A stretch of 64,000 bases of DNA from Terrisporobacter vanillatitrophus (GTDB taxonomy: Bacteria; Bacillota; Clostridia; Peptostreptococcales; Peptostreptococcaceae): the NCBI RefSeq assembly GCF_051148895.1, contig NZ_CP154625.1:3951704-4015703 (forward strand). The letters are read 5' to 3'. Of this stretch, positions 9,338 through 17,694 are shown in pieces. Position 1 is the first letter of the stretch. The number at the start of each line of letters is the position of its first letter. Under the pieces are notes generated by a model. It saw only the letters and a program-made list of their open reading frames with translations. It ran no database searches and was not told where the DNA came from. The translations under genes were made by a program, and so were the position numbers.

Positions 9338-10054
9338 CTAAGCATTTTCTATTTCTTTTACAATATCAATCGCTGTTTGTTTTGGATTTTCACTTTGAGT
9401 TATAGGTCTCCCAACAACTAAATATTGAGCACCATTTTTTATAGCCTCCGCTGGTGTTACTACTCTCTTTTGATCTCCTGCACTAGACGTAGTTGGTCTT
9501 ATTCCTGGACATACAGTTATAAAATCTTTACCACATGCTTCTACTATCTTATCTACTTCTTTAGCAGAACATACTACCCCATCTATTCCTGATTCTTTTG
9601 CAAGTTTTGCTCTCTTTATAGCTAATTCTTCAGTTGTCATATTAGATCCTATATCTTGTAAATCTTCATTACTTAATGATGTTAAAACTGTAACCCCAAC
9701 AATTATAGGTTTTTCTATGTTTAATTTTTCAGCTTCTTCCTTTGCTACTAATGCACATTGTCTCATCCCTTCCAAATCAGAAACGTGAATTGTCATTAAC
9801 CAAACATTATCTCTTACAGCAGCTCTAACTGCACTTTTCATTGTGTTAGGTATATCGTGAAATTTAAGGTCTAAGAATATTTTCTTTCCTTTTTCCTTAA
9901 GGTAATCTACTGTTTTCCCCTTAGTAGCTACATATTGTTCTAATCCTACTTTGAATATGTCCACGCTATCTTCTAGCTGGTCTATTAGTTCCTTAGCTTT
10001 ATCAAAATCATCTGTGTCAATAGCAACAATTAACTTGTGTTTTCCATTTATCAT
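9338..10054 (-). CDS. pyrF: Orotidine-5'-phosphate decarboxylase
   Basis: PyrF catalyses the last step of UMP synthesis, decarboxylation of OMP. The 238-residue protein has the catalytic LDLKFHDIPNTM motif with D62, K64 and D67, and the phosphate-binding VVGRPI motif near the C-terminus. It is the first gene of the pyrF-carA-carB operon. The ribosome-binding site (AGAGGGAG) is some 30 nt downstream of the leader terminator. Having pyrF rather than pyrB or pyrC first is not the bacillus order, and the rest of the pathway must lie elsewhere. Confidence 0.96.
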   Translation of the reverse strand: MINGKHKLIVAIDTDDFDKAKELIDQLEDSVDIFKVGLEQYVATKGKTVDYLKEKGKKIFLDLKFHDIPNTMKSAVRAAVRDNVWLMTIHVSDLEGMRQCALVAKEEAEKLNIEKPIIVGVTVLTSLSNEDLQDIGSNMTTEELAIKRAKLAKESGIDGVVCSAKEVDKIVEACGKDFITVCPGIRPTTSSAGDQKRVVTPAEAIKNGAQYLVVGRPITQSENPKQTAIDIVKEIENA

Positions 10055-10085
10055 TTTCTTTACTCCCTCTTAAATAAAGCCTATT

Positions 10086-10121
10086 TTAAAAAATCCCTAC
10101 ACCAAAAGAGGTATAAGGATT
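10086..10121 (-). terminator. pyr operon attenuator terminator
   Basis: On the minus strand the arms AATCCTTATACC and GGTGTAGGGATT form a 12-bp stem (two G-U pairs) with a TCTTTT loop, followed by a run of T. It lies 55 bp downstream of the second PyrR-binding motif and just before the pyrF ribosome-binding site, the expected place for the regulated terminator of a PyrR attenuator. Confidence 0.88.
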
Positions 10122-10175
10122 CTGTATGCATAATCTAAACAATATAATTAGTATTAGTTATGTGTTATCTTTATC

Positions 10176-10189
10176 AGCCTCTCTGGACT
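10176..10189 (-). promoter_or_regulatory. PyrR-binding motif 2
   Basis: Minus-strand AGTCCAGAGAGGCT. This is the conserved sequence of the PyrR-binding (anti-antiterminator) loop known from bacterial pyr mRNA leaders. When UMP is high PyrR would bind here and allow the downstream terminator to form. Confidence 0.85.
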
Positions 10190-10260
10190 ATTTTAAAAGA
10201 CTTTATTATGTTTTTTATTTTACTAAAATTTATTTAATAAATAAATCAAATAATCGTATA

Positions 10261-10274
10261 AGCCTCTCTGGACT
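10261..10274 (-). promoter_or_regulatory. PyrR-binding motif 1
   Basis: A second, identical AGTCCAGAGAGGCT on the minus strand, 85 bp nearer the promoter than motif 2. Only a weak AT-rich hairpin (around 10229-10250) follows it, so it may be a second attenuator of reduced strength or an additional PyrR contact. Confidence 0.82.
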
Positions 10275-10317
10275 TTTACACAAATTATTATCTTTTTATT
10301 AAAATTAAGTTTATATA

Positions 10318-10346
10318 ATTATTACACTTATTCTATTTTGTGTCAA
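10318..10346 (-). promoter_or_regulatory. Sigma-A promoter of the pyr leader
   Basis: Minus-strand TTGACA (10341-10346), 17-nt spacer and AATAAT (10318-10323). The -35 box overlaps the stop codon of the nitroreductase-like gene, so pyrF-carAB has its own promoter and a leader of about 250 nt holding both PyrR motifs. Confidence 0.75.
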
Positions 10347-11203
10347 CTGTTCTTTGGACAAGAATTAAAGTTTTGTTCTTGATTTTTATCTATAATACTT
10401 ATAAAATACTCTTTTTTTCTTCGATTTTTTATGCTTTTTTTAACATATTCTACTTCTAAATGTTTTTCTTTACAACATATATCAAAATGTCTTAAAACAA
10501 TCCCCATGCTAATTTTATTTTCATCATCAATATTCAATCTTCGATTTTGATTGCATTCATATAAATCAAATCCGTAATCCTTTACCTTAAATACCCAAGG
10601 TTGCTTATTCATGATAGAAGGTGACACCCTTACTCCCTCTAATACATCATTCCATTTTGGATCAAATTCTTTACAAATTTCCTTTATTTTTTTTCTATCG
10701 TAACTTCTCTTACTTTTTCTAAATAAACTTTCATATTCATCTGGATAGCCTATAGCTAATAAGGAAACTGGATATTCGACTTCACTTTCATCTATAACCA
10801 TATCTTCATCTTCATCATATTCACTATCTACTTCATCTAATTGTACAAATTCTTTTACATCTTCCCTTTTTAATTGGCATTTTAGCCAACTAGTTCCCAC
10901 TCCTAAACAAGTTAATTCTAAAATCAACTTTTCCATGGCAAAACCTACATTTTGTAGATAATCTTCACTTTTATTCGAAGTTATAAGTATATAATGAGGA
11001 GCTTTTACTCCAGATTCTTTACCTATTAAAAAATGTATTAAGTGTCCTCTCTCAATTAAATGGGCTTTAATATTTAAATCGTTATTTAGATAAGTTATAT
11101 TACTACATAATTTTTTTATTTCTTCTAGTAGTGTTTTTTTTATTATTTTACTTGAATAGCGTTTTATAGTTTTTCTATAAAAAATAGCATCATATAACTC
11201 CAT
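10343..11203 (-). CDS. Nitroreductase-like flavoprotein
   Basis: The 286-residue protein fits the putative TM-nitroreductase group: two nitroreductase-like repeats in one chain. The first half opens with AIFYRKTIKRYSSK, the FMN-contact RKTxRxF-type motif. The second half repeats the pattern with GVRVSPSIMNKQPWVFKV (about 210-227), resembling the A-PSxxNxQPW motif. An acidic insert (EYDEDEDMVIDESEVEY, about 126-142) separates the halves. It probably binds FMN and reduces an unknown substrate. Start: ATG with AGGAGG six bases upstream. It is upstream of and on the same strand as pyrF, but its end is used by the pyr promoter, so it is a separate unit. Confidence 0.75.
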   Translation of the reverse strand: MELYDAIFYRKTIKRYSSKIIKKTLLEEIKKLCSNITYLNNDLNIKAHLIERGHLIHFLIGKESGVKAPHYILITSNKSEDYLQNVGFAMEKLILELTCLGVGTSWLKCQLKREDVKEFVQLDEVDSEYDEDEDMVIDESEVEYPVSLLAIGYPDEYESLFRKSKRSYDRKKIKEICKEFDPKWNDVLEGVRVSPSIMNKQPWVFKVKDYGFDLYECNQNRRLNIDDENKISMGIVLRHFDICCKEKHLEVEYVKKSIKNRRKKEYFISIIDKNQEQNFNSCPKNS

Positions 11204-11467
11204 CTATAACCTCCTAACTGAAATGTTTTCCCATCCCTTATCACAAATATATTTAATTTAGATGTTATCTATTTCTTAATTTATTATCACTACTTTATTA
11301 TAAGATTTTTATAGTATTTTTAAAATATAATATTTTAATTTTTTTCAAAATATTTATTTTGTAAAACTGCTATAATAAGTTTATGAATGATTATTATTAA
11401 TATGATTAAAACTAGAATATAATATTATAATAGGATTGTTACTATATTTTATAATTGGAGGATTAAA

Positions 11468-12697
11468 ATGGATTTTAATACAAATTTAGAAAAATATGCT
11501 GAATTGGCAATTAAAGTTGGGATAAACATTCAACCAAACCAAACTCTACTTATTAGAACTCCAATTGAGTGCGCAGATTTTGTGAGACTTGCGGTTAAAT
11601 GCGCTTATAAAAATGGCGCTAAAAATGTATTTGTAGAGTGGTCAGATGAAGAATGTTCTTTATCAAGATACTTATATGCACCAGACGAGGTATTCAATGA
11701 GTTTCCTAGATGGGTATCAGATCAATACGTTGATATAGCTAAAGAAGGAGGAGCTTTTTTAAGCATTCATGCTGCAAATCCTGATTTACTTAAAGATGTA
11801 GATCCTGAAAGAATAGCAAACTATCAAAAGGCTTCTGGAATAGCATTAAAAGAATGGAGATCTTATACATTAACTGACAAGTGTAAGTGGAGTATAGTTT
11901 CTGTTCCGACTAAAGCTTGGGCTCATAAAATCTTCCCAGATGTATCAGAGAAGGAAGCTATTGATAAACTTTGGGATTTAATATTCAAATGTACAAGAGT
12001 TGATAACGAAGATCCTATTGCTGCTTGGTACGAACATAATAAAAACTTAAAAGAAAAAACTACTTTTTTAAATGAAAAGAATTTTAAAACATTAAAATAT
12101 AAATCAGCTAAAACAGATTTAACTATTGGTTTACCAGAAAATCATACTTGGGAAAGTGGCGCTTCTATAGATCCTACTGGTGTTAACTTTAATCCAAATA
12201 TGCCAACAGAAGAAATTTTCACTCTTCCTCATAAATATGAAGTTAATGGTGTTGTACATAGTTCTAAGCCTTTAGTTTATGGTGGAAATGTTATAGATGA
12301 TTTTTCTTTAATAATCAAAGATGGAAAGATTGTAGAATGTTCTGCTGCTAAAGGAGAAGAAACATTAAAGAATCTTATTGCAACAGACGAAGGTTCTCAC
12401 TATTTAGGAGAAGTTGCTCTAGTTCCTTATTCATCACCTATATCAGATACTAACGTAGTATTTTATAACACATTATATGATGAAAATGCATCTTGTCACT
12501 TAGCTCTTGGTTCAGCTTATGCTACTTGCATAAAGGGTGGTGCTGATTTACCAAAAGAAGAGTACGACAAATATGGTATAAATGATAGCTTAACTCATGT
12601 TGACTTTATGATTGGTTCTGCTGACTTAGATATCGTTGGGGAAACTTATGATGGTCAAACTATACAAATTTTCAAAAACGGAAATTGGGCATTTTAA
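11468..12697 (+). CDS. Aminopeptidase, M29 (AmpS/PepS) family
   Basis: A 409-residue cytosolic metallo-aminopeptidase of the thermophilic-aminopeptidase M29 family, which removes N-terminal residues from small peptides. Family motifs are TDLTIGLPENHTW (about 217-229), the metal-ligand region DEGSHYLGEVALVP (about 307-320), then ENASCHLALGSAY (about 339-351) and LTHVDFMIGSADLDI near the end. Full-length compared with family members. The ribosome-binding site is GGAGG with six bases before the ATG. It stands alone, transcribed from the divergent region shared with the nitroreductase-like gene, and ends in a strong terminator. Confidence 0.92.
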   Translation: MDFNTNLEKYAELAIKVGINIQPNQTLLIRTPIECADFVRLAVKCAYKNGAKNVFVEWSDEECSLSRYLYAPDEVFNEFPRWVSDQYVDIAKEGGAFLSIHAANPDLLKDVDPERIANYQKASGIALKEWRSYTLTDKCKWSIVSVPTKAWAHKIFPDVSEKEAIDKLWDLIFKCTRVDNEDPIAAWYEHNKNLKEKTTFLNEKNFKTLKYKSAKTDLTIGLPENHTWESGASIDPTGVNFNPNMPTEEIFTLPHKYEVNGVVHSSKPLVYGGNVIDDFSLIIKDGKIVECSAAKGEETLKNLIATDEGSHYLGEVALVPYSSPISDTNVVFYNTLYDENASCHLALGSAYATCIKGGADLPKEEYDKYGINDSLTHVDFMIGSADLDIVGETYDGQTIQIFKNGNWAF

Positions 12698-12732
12698 TTA
12701 CAATTAAACAAAATTAAAAACTTGCTTAAAAT

Positions 12733-12761
12733 AAAAAGAGGCTATAAAATAGCCTCTTTTT
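12733..12761. terminator. Terminator after the M29 aminopeptidase gene
   Basis: AAAAAGAGGCTAT stem of 13 bp, 3-nt loop, T run on both strands. It lies between convergent aminopeptidase and metH genes and could serve both. The following 160 bp to the metH stop codon are AT-rich with nothing recognisable. Confidence 0.92.
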
Positions 12762-12922
12762 ATGTTGACGAGAAATTTTTAATTTTGTTTAATCTAAAAT
12801 AGATTAATTATTATTTAATATTAACATATTAAAACAATTTATAATATATATTTTGCTTATTTTAAGTATATAAAATTATAAACTGCATTTATATTTTAAC
12901 ATATTACTATATTTTTTTTCAA

Positions 12923-15316
12923 TTATATTTTGTTATTAAAATATATTTTAGCAATCTCTACTGCAGATTTTGCATCTTTAGAGTAATAATCCGCATTTAT
13001 CTTTTGTGCATATTCTTCAGTAACTACTGCACCACCTACAAATACTTTTGCATTAATTTGATTTTCTCTTAATGCTGATATTGTTTTTTTCATATTTTCT
13101 ACAGTCGTAGTCATTAAAGCACTAAGTCCTATAAGCTCAATATTTTCTTCCTTAGCTCTTTTTACAACCTCTTCAATAGGAACATCTTTGCCTAAATCAA
13201 TAACTTCATAACCATAGTTCTCAAGCATTATTTTCACTATATTTTTTCCTATGTCGTGAATGTCTCCTTGAACAGTAGCAACTATTATTTTTCCTTTTGA
13301 GGACGTATTATTACTTTTGCTTAATCTTTCTTTTATAATATTTAAAGCAACTTTTACCGTTTCTGCTGATTGTATCATCTGTGGTAAAAATAACTCTCCT
13401 TTGTCATACTTAGCTCCTACAACATCTAATGATGGAATTAACACTTGGTCTAAAACATAATGTTCATCTTTTGAGTTTAAAATTTTTAAAGTTAAGTCCT
13501 TTGCTTCTTCTTTTAAACCTCTTTCAATAGCATCTTCTAGAGTTAAATTCTCATTATTTTTGTTTTCTTTTTGTTTTCTCTCTTTAGAAACATCTCTAAA
13601 TTTTTCAATATATTGTAAACAGCCTTTATCCATATTATTTATTACTTTATAAGCATATATAGATTCTACCATTACTCTATCTTCTGTATTTATTATAGGT
13701 AAATCTAAACCTGAACCTAATGCTAAATTTAAGTAAGTATTATTTAAACCTTGTCTATTAGGTATACCAAAAGATATGTTTGAAACACCTAATATAGTTT
13801 TACAACCTAATTTATCTTTTACCATTTTTATTGCTTTAATTGTTTCCATGGCTTCATCTTGTTGAGCAGATACAGTAAGAGAAAGGCAATCTATAAAAAT
13901 ATCTTTTCTTTTTATTCCATATTGCTCTGCTCTTTCAACTATTTTTTTAGCCACATTAAATCGACCTTCTGCTGTATTTGGTATTCCATCTTCATCTAAA
14001 GTTAATCCTACTACACAAGCCCCATATTTTTTCACAAGAGGTAATATAGCTTCTAAAGACTTTTCTTTCCCATTTACAGAGTTTACTATTGTTCTTCCAT
14101 TGTAATATCTAAGACCTGCTTCTAAAGCCTCTATATTGGAAGAATCGATTTGTAAAGGGGTATCCACAACTTCCTGTATACCTTTTATTACTCTTTTCAT
14201 GGCTTTTTCTTCATCTAATTCCGGTACTCCAACATTAACATTTAAGATTTCTGATCCTTCTTTGCTTTGTTCTAGGGCTAAATTTATTACATAATCATTG
14301 TTTCCACTAGTGTATGCATCTATTAAAGGTTGTCTTCCTGTTGGGTTTAGCCTTTCTCCTACTATGGATGGTCCTTGTATGTCTACATATTTTGCAGCAG
14401 AACACACAATAGTTGATTCTTTTCTTTTAGGTTCTTTCTTTTGTAACTTATCTATATTATCGCAAATTTCCTTAATAAAGGTTTCATTAGTTCCACAACA
14501 TCCGCCTATAATAGATACTCCTAAATCAACAAATTCTTTTACTCCTTGGAAAAATTCTTTTGCAGTCATTTTATATACAGTTTGGTTATTTTCAATTACA
14601 GGTAAACCTGCATTAGCTTGAACTATTACAGGAATATTTGCTAACTCTGTAATTATTTTTACTATTGGTAGAAGCTGTTTAGGTCCAAGAGAACAATTAA
14701 CACCAAGTGCATCTACTCCTAATCCCTCTATAGTGGCAACCATAGCCTCAGGTAAACATCCTGTAAAACTTCTTCCATTTTCATCAAATGTCATAGTGCA
14801 TATGACAGGTAAATTTGTATTTTCTTTTGCTGCAAGAACTGCAACTTTTGCCTCATAAAGATCCATCATTGTTTCTATTATAATTAAATCTGCACCACTT
14901 TTTTCACCTTGTATAGCTTGCCTTTTAAATATTTCATAAGCTTTATCAAAAGATAAAGTTCCCATAGGCTCTAACATTTCTCCTATTGGGCCAATATCTA
15001 GCGCAACAAATCTAGGCTTACTTTTATCACTTTCATCTATTGCTTGTCTTGCTATTATAATAGCATTATTAATTATTTCTTCTACTGTATATCCTAAGTT
15101 AGTAACTTTTAATTCATTACATCCAAATGTATTTGTAGTTAATACATTACAACCCGCTTCTAAATACTTTTTATGTATTTTTAATAATTTATCAGAATTT
15201 TTCATCCCAAATATTTCTGGATTATCTCCAATAGGAAGGCCTTCTCTTTGAAGCATTGTCCCCATTGCACCATCAAATATTAGTAAGTTATCTTTTAAAT
15301 ATTCTTTAATTTTCAC
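12923..15316 (-). CDS. metH: Cobalamin-dependent methionine synthase lacking activation domain
   Basis: MetH transfers the methyl group of methyltetrahydrofolate to homocysteine through cobalamin. Domains in order: homocysteine-binding with the zinc cysteines (GVNCSLGP and GGCCGT), pterin-binding (from about 330; VGERLNPTGR), cobalamin cap, and the B12-binding domain with the base-off motif GDIHDIGKN near residue 685. It stops there at 797 residues; the C-terminal SAM-binding activation domain of full MetH is absent and is supplied by the upstream gene. I place the start at the GTG at 15316, preceded by AAGGAGGG at 7-10 nt. A longer frame to 15412 only adds unrelated residues inside the upstream gene. 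It overlaps that gene by 11 bp. Confidence 0.95.
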   Translation of the reverse strand: MKIKEYLKDNLLIFDGAMGTMLQREGLPIGDNPEIFGMKNSDKLLKIHKKYLEAGCNVLTTNTFGCNELKVTNLGYTVEEIINNAIIIARQAIDESDKSKPRFVALDIGPIGEMLEPMGTLSFDKAYEIFKRQAIQGEKSGADLIIIETMMDLYEAKVAVLAAKENTNLPVICTMTFDENGRSFTGCLPEAMVATIEGLGVDALGVNCSLGPKQLLPIVKIITELANIPVIVQANAGLPVIENNQTVYKMTAKEFFQGVKEFVDLGVSIIGGCCGTNETFIKEICDNIDKLQKKEPKRKESTIVCSAAKYVDIQGPSIVGERLNPTGRQPLIDAYTSGNNDYVINLALEQSKEGSEILNVNVGVPELDEEKAMKRVIKGIQEVVDTPLQIDSSNIEALEAGLRYYNGRTIVNSVNGKEKSLEAILPLVKKYGACVVGLTLDEDGIPNTAEGRFNVAKKIVERAEQYGIKRKDIFIDCLSLTVSAQQDEAMETIKAIKMVKDKLGCKTILGVSNISFGIPNRQGLNNTYLNLALGSGLDLPIINTEDRVMVESIYAYKVINNMDKGCLQYIEKFRDVSKERKQKENKNNENLTLEDAIERGLKEEAKDLTLKILNSKDEHYVLDQVLIPSLDVVGAKYDKGELFLPQMIQSAETVKVALNIIKERLSKSNNTSSKGKIIVATVQGDIHDIGKNIVKIMLENYGYEVIDLGKDVPIEEVVKRAKEENIELIGLSALMTTTVENMKKTISALRENQINAKVFVGGAVVTEEYAQKINADYYSKDAKSAVEIAKIYFNNKI

Positions 15317-16025
15317 AACTATTGCCCTCCTTCTTATAATCACAATTATGTCTATTGCTACAATTCTCACAAGATTTTTTAGTATTAGTAATTCCTTTAT
15401 GAGAAACTCCAATTAAAGCTACTACAGATTTTCTTGGAATCATTATTCCACTATTTGTTACAGTTAATCCTATTTCTTTTTGACTATTTAATAAATTATT
15501 AATATCAACATTTTTTTCTATGGGTAAATCTCCATATCCAGGACTATATCTATAAGTTATATATTTATCTTCTTTTAATAATTTTTTTGCTATATTATTT
15601 TGTACTATATCACAAACTTCCTCTATGGCCGCTGTAGCACAAGCATCTACAATGATTCCCTTCGTTAAATCTGTGTAAGTTAATTTTCTAATCTCTCTTT
15701 CTATTTCTAATCCTAAAGTAGCACTCATTAATATACATTCATCACATTCTAATAATAAATTATGTATGTCATCACTTTTTAAAGTAAGGTTAGCCCCTTC
15801 TAAATAAACTTCACTCTTTACATCAGATAATTTTAACTTTTTTATTTTATATTTTCTAAATATAAATCTTGGATTTATAATTTCCCTTGTTTTCTTAATA
15901 CATTGTTTAATTTTCTCTGATAAATTATACTCTATATCTTGATTCTTATATTGTAAATATCTTAAAACTTCTCTCTCATCTATTTCAATTAAGTCTTTAA
16001 TATTATCTATCATATTATTTTCCAT
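15306..16025 (-). CDS. Methionine synthase activation-domain protein
   Basis: The 239-residue protein resembles the vitamin-B12-dependent methionine synthase activation domain, here as a separate polypeptide. The domain binds SAM and a flavodoxin-type partner to re-methylate oxidised cobalamin. Visible core features are LMSATLGLEIEREI (about 98-111), the DACATAAIEEVCD helix (about 127-139) and the RYSPGYGDLPIE motif (about 159-170), the SAM-contact region in MetH (RxSPGYG). The C-terminus has a cysteine group (CENCSNRHNCDYKKEGNSCEN) that could bind metal and is not part of E. coli MetH. The last codons contain the metH ribosome-binding site. It overlaps luxS by 11 bp and metH by 11 bp. Confidence 0.9.
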   Translation of the reverse strand: MENNMIDNIKDLIEIDEREVLRYLQYKNQDIEYNLSEKIKQCIKKTREIINPRFIFRKYKIKKLKLSDVKSEVYLEGANLTLKSDDIHNLLLECDECILMSATLGLEIEREIRKLTYTDLTKGIIVDACATAAIEEVCDIVQNNIAKKLLKEDKYITYRYSPGYGDLPIEKNVDINNLLNSQKEIGLTVTNSGIMIPRKSVVALIGVSHKGITNTKKSCENCSNRHNCDYKKEGNSCEN

Positions 16026-16470
16026 AAATGTTCAAAGAGAACCCTTCTTCTAATACTTTTTTTGCATACTCTTGAGCTCCAAATAGAGATAAGTCCCTAT
16101 AATTCCCACATTCTACTGCAGAAGCAGCTACCATCTCATTGGAGTTTATTACCTTTTGTAAAGCTCTTTCTAGTCCTGATTTAACTAAACTAGGCTCTAC
16201 ATTACCCCACATTATTAAATAGAAACCTGTTCTACAACCCATTGGTGATAAATCTATTATATTCTCTAATTCTTCTCTCAAATATGTAGCTAATAAATGT
16301 TCTAAACCATGTATAGCAGCTGTTCCAAAAGCTTCCATATTAGGTTGTAAAAATCTTAAATCAAATTTACTAACCTTATCTCCCATTTTCCCATCTAAAA
16401 CGCAACATTTTCTTACATAAGGTGCTTTTACTTTATTATGATCTAACTTAAAACTTTCTACTTTTTCCAT
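16015..16470 (-). CDS. luxS: S-ribosylhomocysteine lyase
   Basis: LuxS splits S-ribosylhomocysteine into homocysteine and the autoinducer-2 precursor DPD. The 151-residue protein has the usual length. The metal ligands are H54 and H58 in AAIHGLEH and C121 in VECGNYRDL, and the catalytic Cys is C79 in SPMGCRTGFY. The gene opens the operon luxS-activation domain-metH, so the homocysteine it releases is directly the substrate of the last gene: a recycling unit of the activated methyl cycle. Start: ATG with AAGGAG eight bases upstream. No SAM riboswitch or T-box is visible in the 110 bp before it. Confidence 0.97.
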   Translation of the reverse strand: MEKVESFKLDHNKVKAPYVRKCCVLDGKMGDKVSKFDLRFLQPNMEAFGTAAIHGLEHLLATYLREELENIIDLSPMGCRTGFYLIMWGNVEPSLVKSGLERALQKVINSNEMVAASAVECGNYRDLSLFGAQEYAKKVLEEGFSLNIYGK

Positions 16471-16582
16471 ATTATAAACTCCTTATATCAAATTGTTAAT
16501 ATATTATTCTAAAATAACATTAATATTATTATAGTATTCTTTTTTACTTTTTTCATAAATATTTCTAATTTTCAGACAAAAA

Positions 16583-16611
16583 AGCCTTTACCATACAAAA
16601 TGGTAAAGGCT
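16583..16611 (-). terminator. Terminator after the epimerase gene
   Basis: Perfect 12-bp stem AGCCTTTACCAT / ATGGTAAAGGCT with a 5-nt loop, followed on the minus strand by six T. Confidence 0.92.
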
Positions 16612-16626
16612 AGTAATATTGTTATT

Positions 16627-17487
16627 TTATCCTATTTGCAATACTTTCTCTATTCTATCTTTTATACTTATCTTTTCTTGGTAAGTTCGTTTGTACCAAC
16701 TATATAAAATTTCTATTCCATTGTTTAGTAATATATTTGGAATATACAATCCATGGTGTATTATTTTATCTATATCTAAATAATTACCTCCAAATATTTG
16801 TTTTATATCTGTATCAATAATATTTGAATCAGTATAATTAATATTAGCTTCTTTTCCTATAATTTCGCTACATGTTTTTATAAACTCTTCTAATGATATT
16901 AATTGAGGATTTGTAACATTATATACTTCTTTAATATGAATAGTTTTTAATAAGCTGAATAATACCTTTACAAAATCGTCTATATAAATAAATTGTGCTT
17001 TTAAATTACTATTTTTAGGGATTATTATTGGAATTGATTTTTCTATTTTATGAAAAAAATATGCTTCTTTAGATGTCTTACTTTTATCACCATATATATG
17101 AGATGGTCTAACTATAATATAAGGAATTGATGTATTTTGAATAAAGTCCTCTATCTTCAATTCTTCCTCTTTAATATTATTATCCTGATATGATATTACT
17201 ATATATTTTTTCAGTGATTCATTGTTTAAACTTTCCATAAGTATTTTTGCATCTTCTTTATCTTTTATGCTTATATCATAGACATAATCATACTTCTTAT
17301 CCTTTAAAACATTTTTTATCTCGTCTACATTCTTTCTATCACAAATTAAATGCTTTCTTACTCCTTCATAGTTAATCTTTTTAATTCCTTCAGTCATTAT
17401 GTCCACATTATATTTGTTTTTAATTAAGTACTTAGCTAGTGATGAATCAATAAAATCACTGCCTCCCATAATTAAAACTGAACACAT
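16627..17487 (-). CDS. NAD-dependent epimerase/dehydratase family protein
   Basis: A 286-residue short-chain dehydrogenase of the extended (epimerase) type. The N-terminal Rossmann motif is altered: VLIMGGSDFIDSSLAKYL instead of the usual GGxGFIG pattern, with D and S replacing the last glycine and its neighbour. The segment YIIVRPSHIYGDKSK (about 128-142) matches the RP..VYGP region of the family. The usual YxxxK catalytic pair is not obvious; around residue 120 the sequence reads VISYQDNNIKEEEL. Possibly an isomerase-like or non-catalytic sugar-nucleotide or mRNA-binding relative. Monocistronic, with its own terminator. Confidence 0.7.
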   Translation of the reverse strand: MCSVLIMGGSDFIDSSLAKYLIKNKYNVDIMTEGIKKINYEGVRKHLICDRKNVDEIKNVLKDKKYDYVYDISIKDKEDAKILMESLNNESLKKYIVISYQDNNIKEEELKIEDFIQNTSIPYIIVRPSHIYGDKSKTSKEAYFFHKIEKSIPIIIPKNSNLKAQFIYIDDFVKVLFSLLKTIHIKEVYNVTNPQLISLEEFIKTCSEIIGKEANINYTDSNIIDTDIKQIFGGNYLDIDKIIHHGLYIPNILLNNGIEILYSWYKRTYQEKISIKDRIEKVLQIG

Positions 17488-17663
17488 TTTTAATACATCC
17501 TCCTTTTATACCATAATAGTCCCCTATATATAATAGCATAATTTTCCATATATTAGACTTTGTTATTTTTTTAATTTTATTCTCTTATTTTTATATTTTT
17601 TACATTGTTTTTATTTATAAGTTTTTCACATATTGAGAAGCAATATTATGTATGTATAAAAAA

Positions 17664-17694
17664 GGATGAAACATAAAGTAATTATATTTCATCC
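17664..17694 (-). terminator. Terminator of a decayed oxidoreductase operon
   Basis: GGATGAAA / TTTCATCC stem with a 15-nt loop, followed on the minus strand by a run of six T. It lies directly downstream of the oxidoreductase fragments and appears to be their surviving terminator. Confidence 0.7.

Noticed and set aside
16471..16582. A SAM riboswitch or T-box upstream of luxS.
   Set aside because: The gap is only about 110 bp and shows neither the conserved four-way junction bases nor a T-box sequence.
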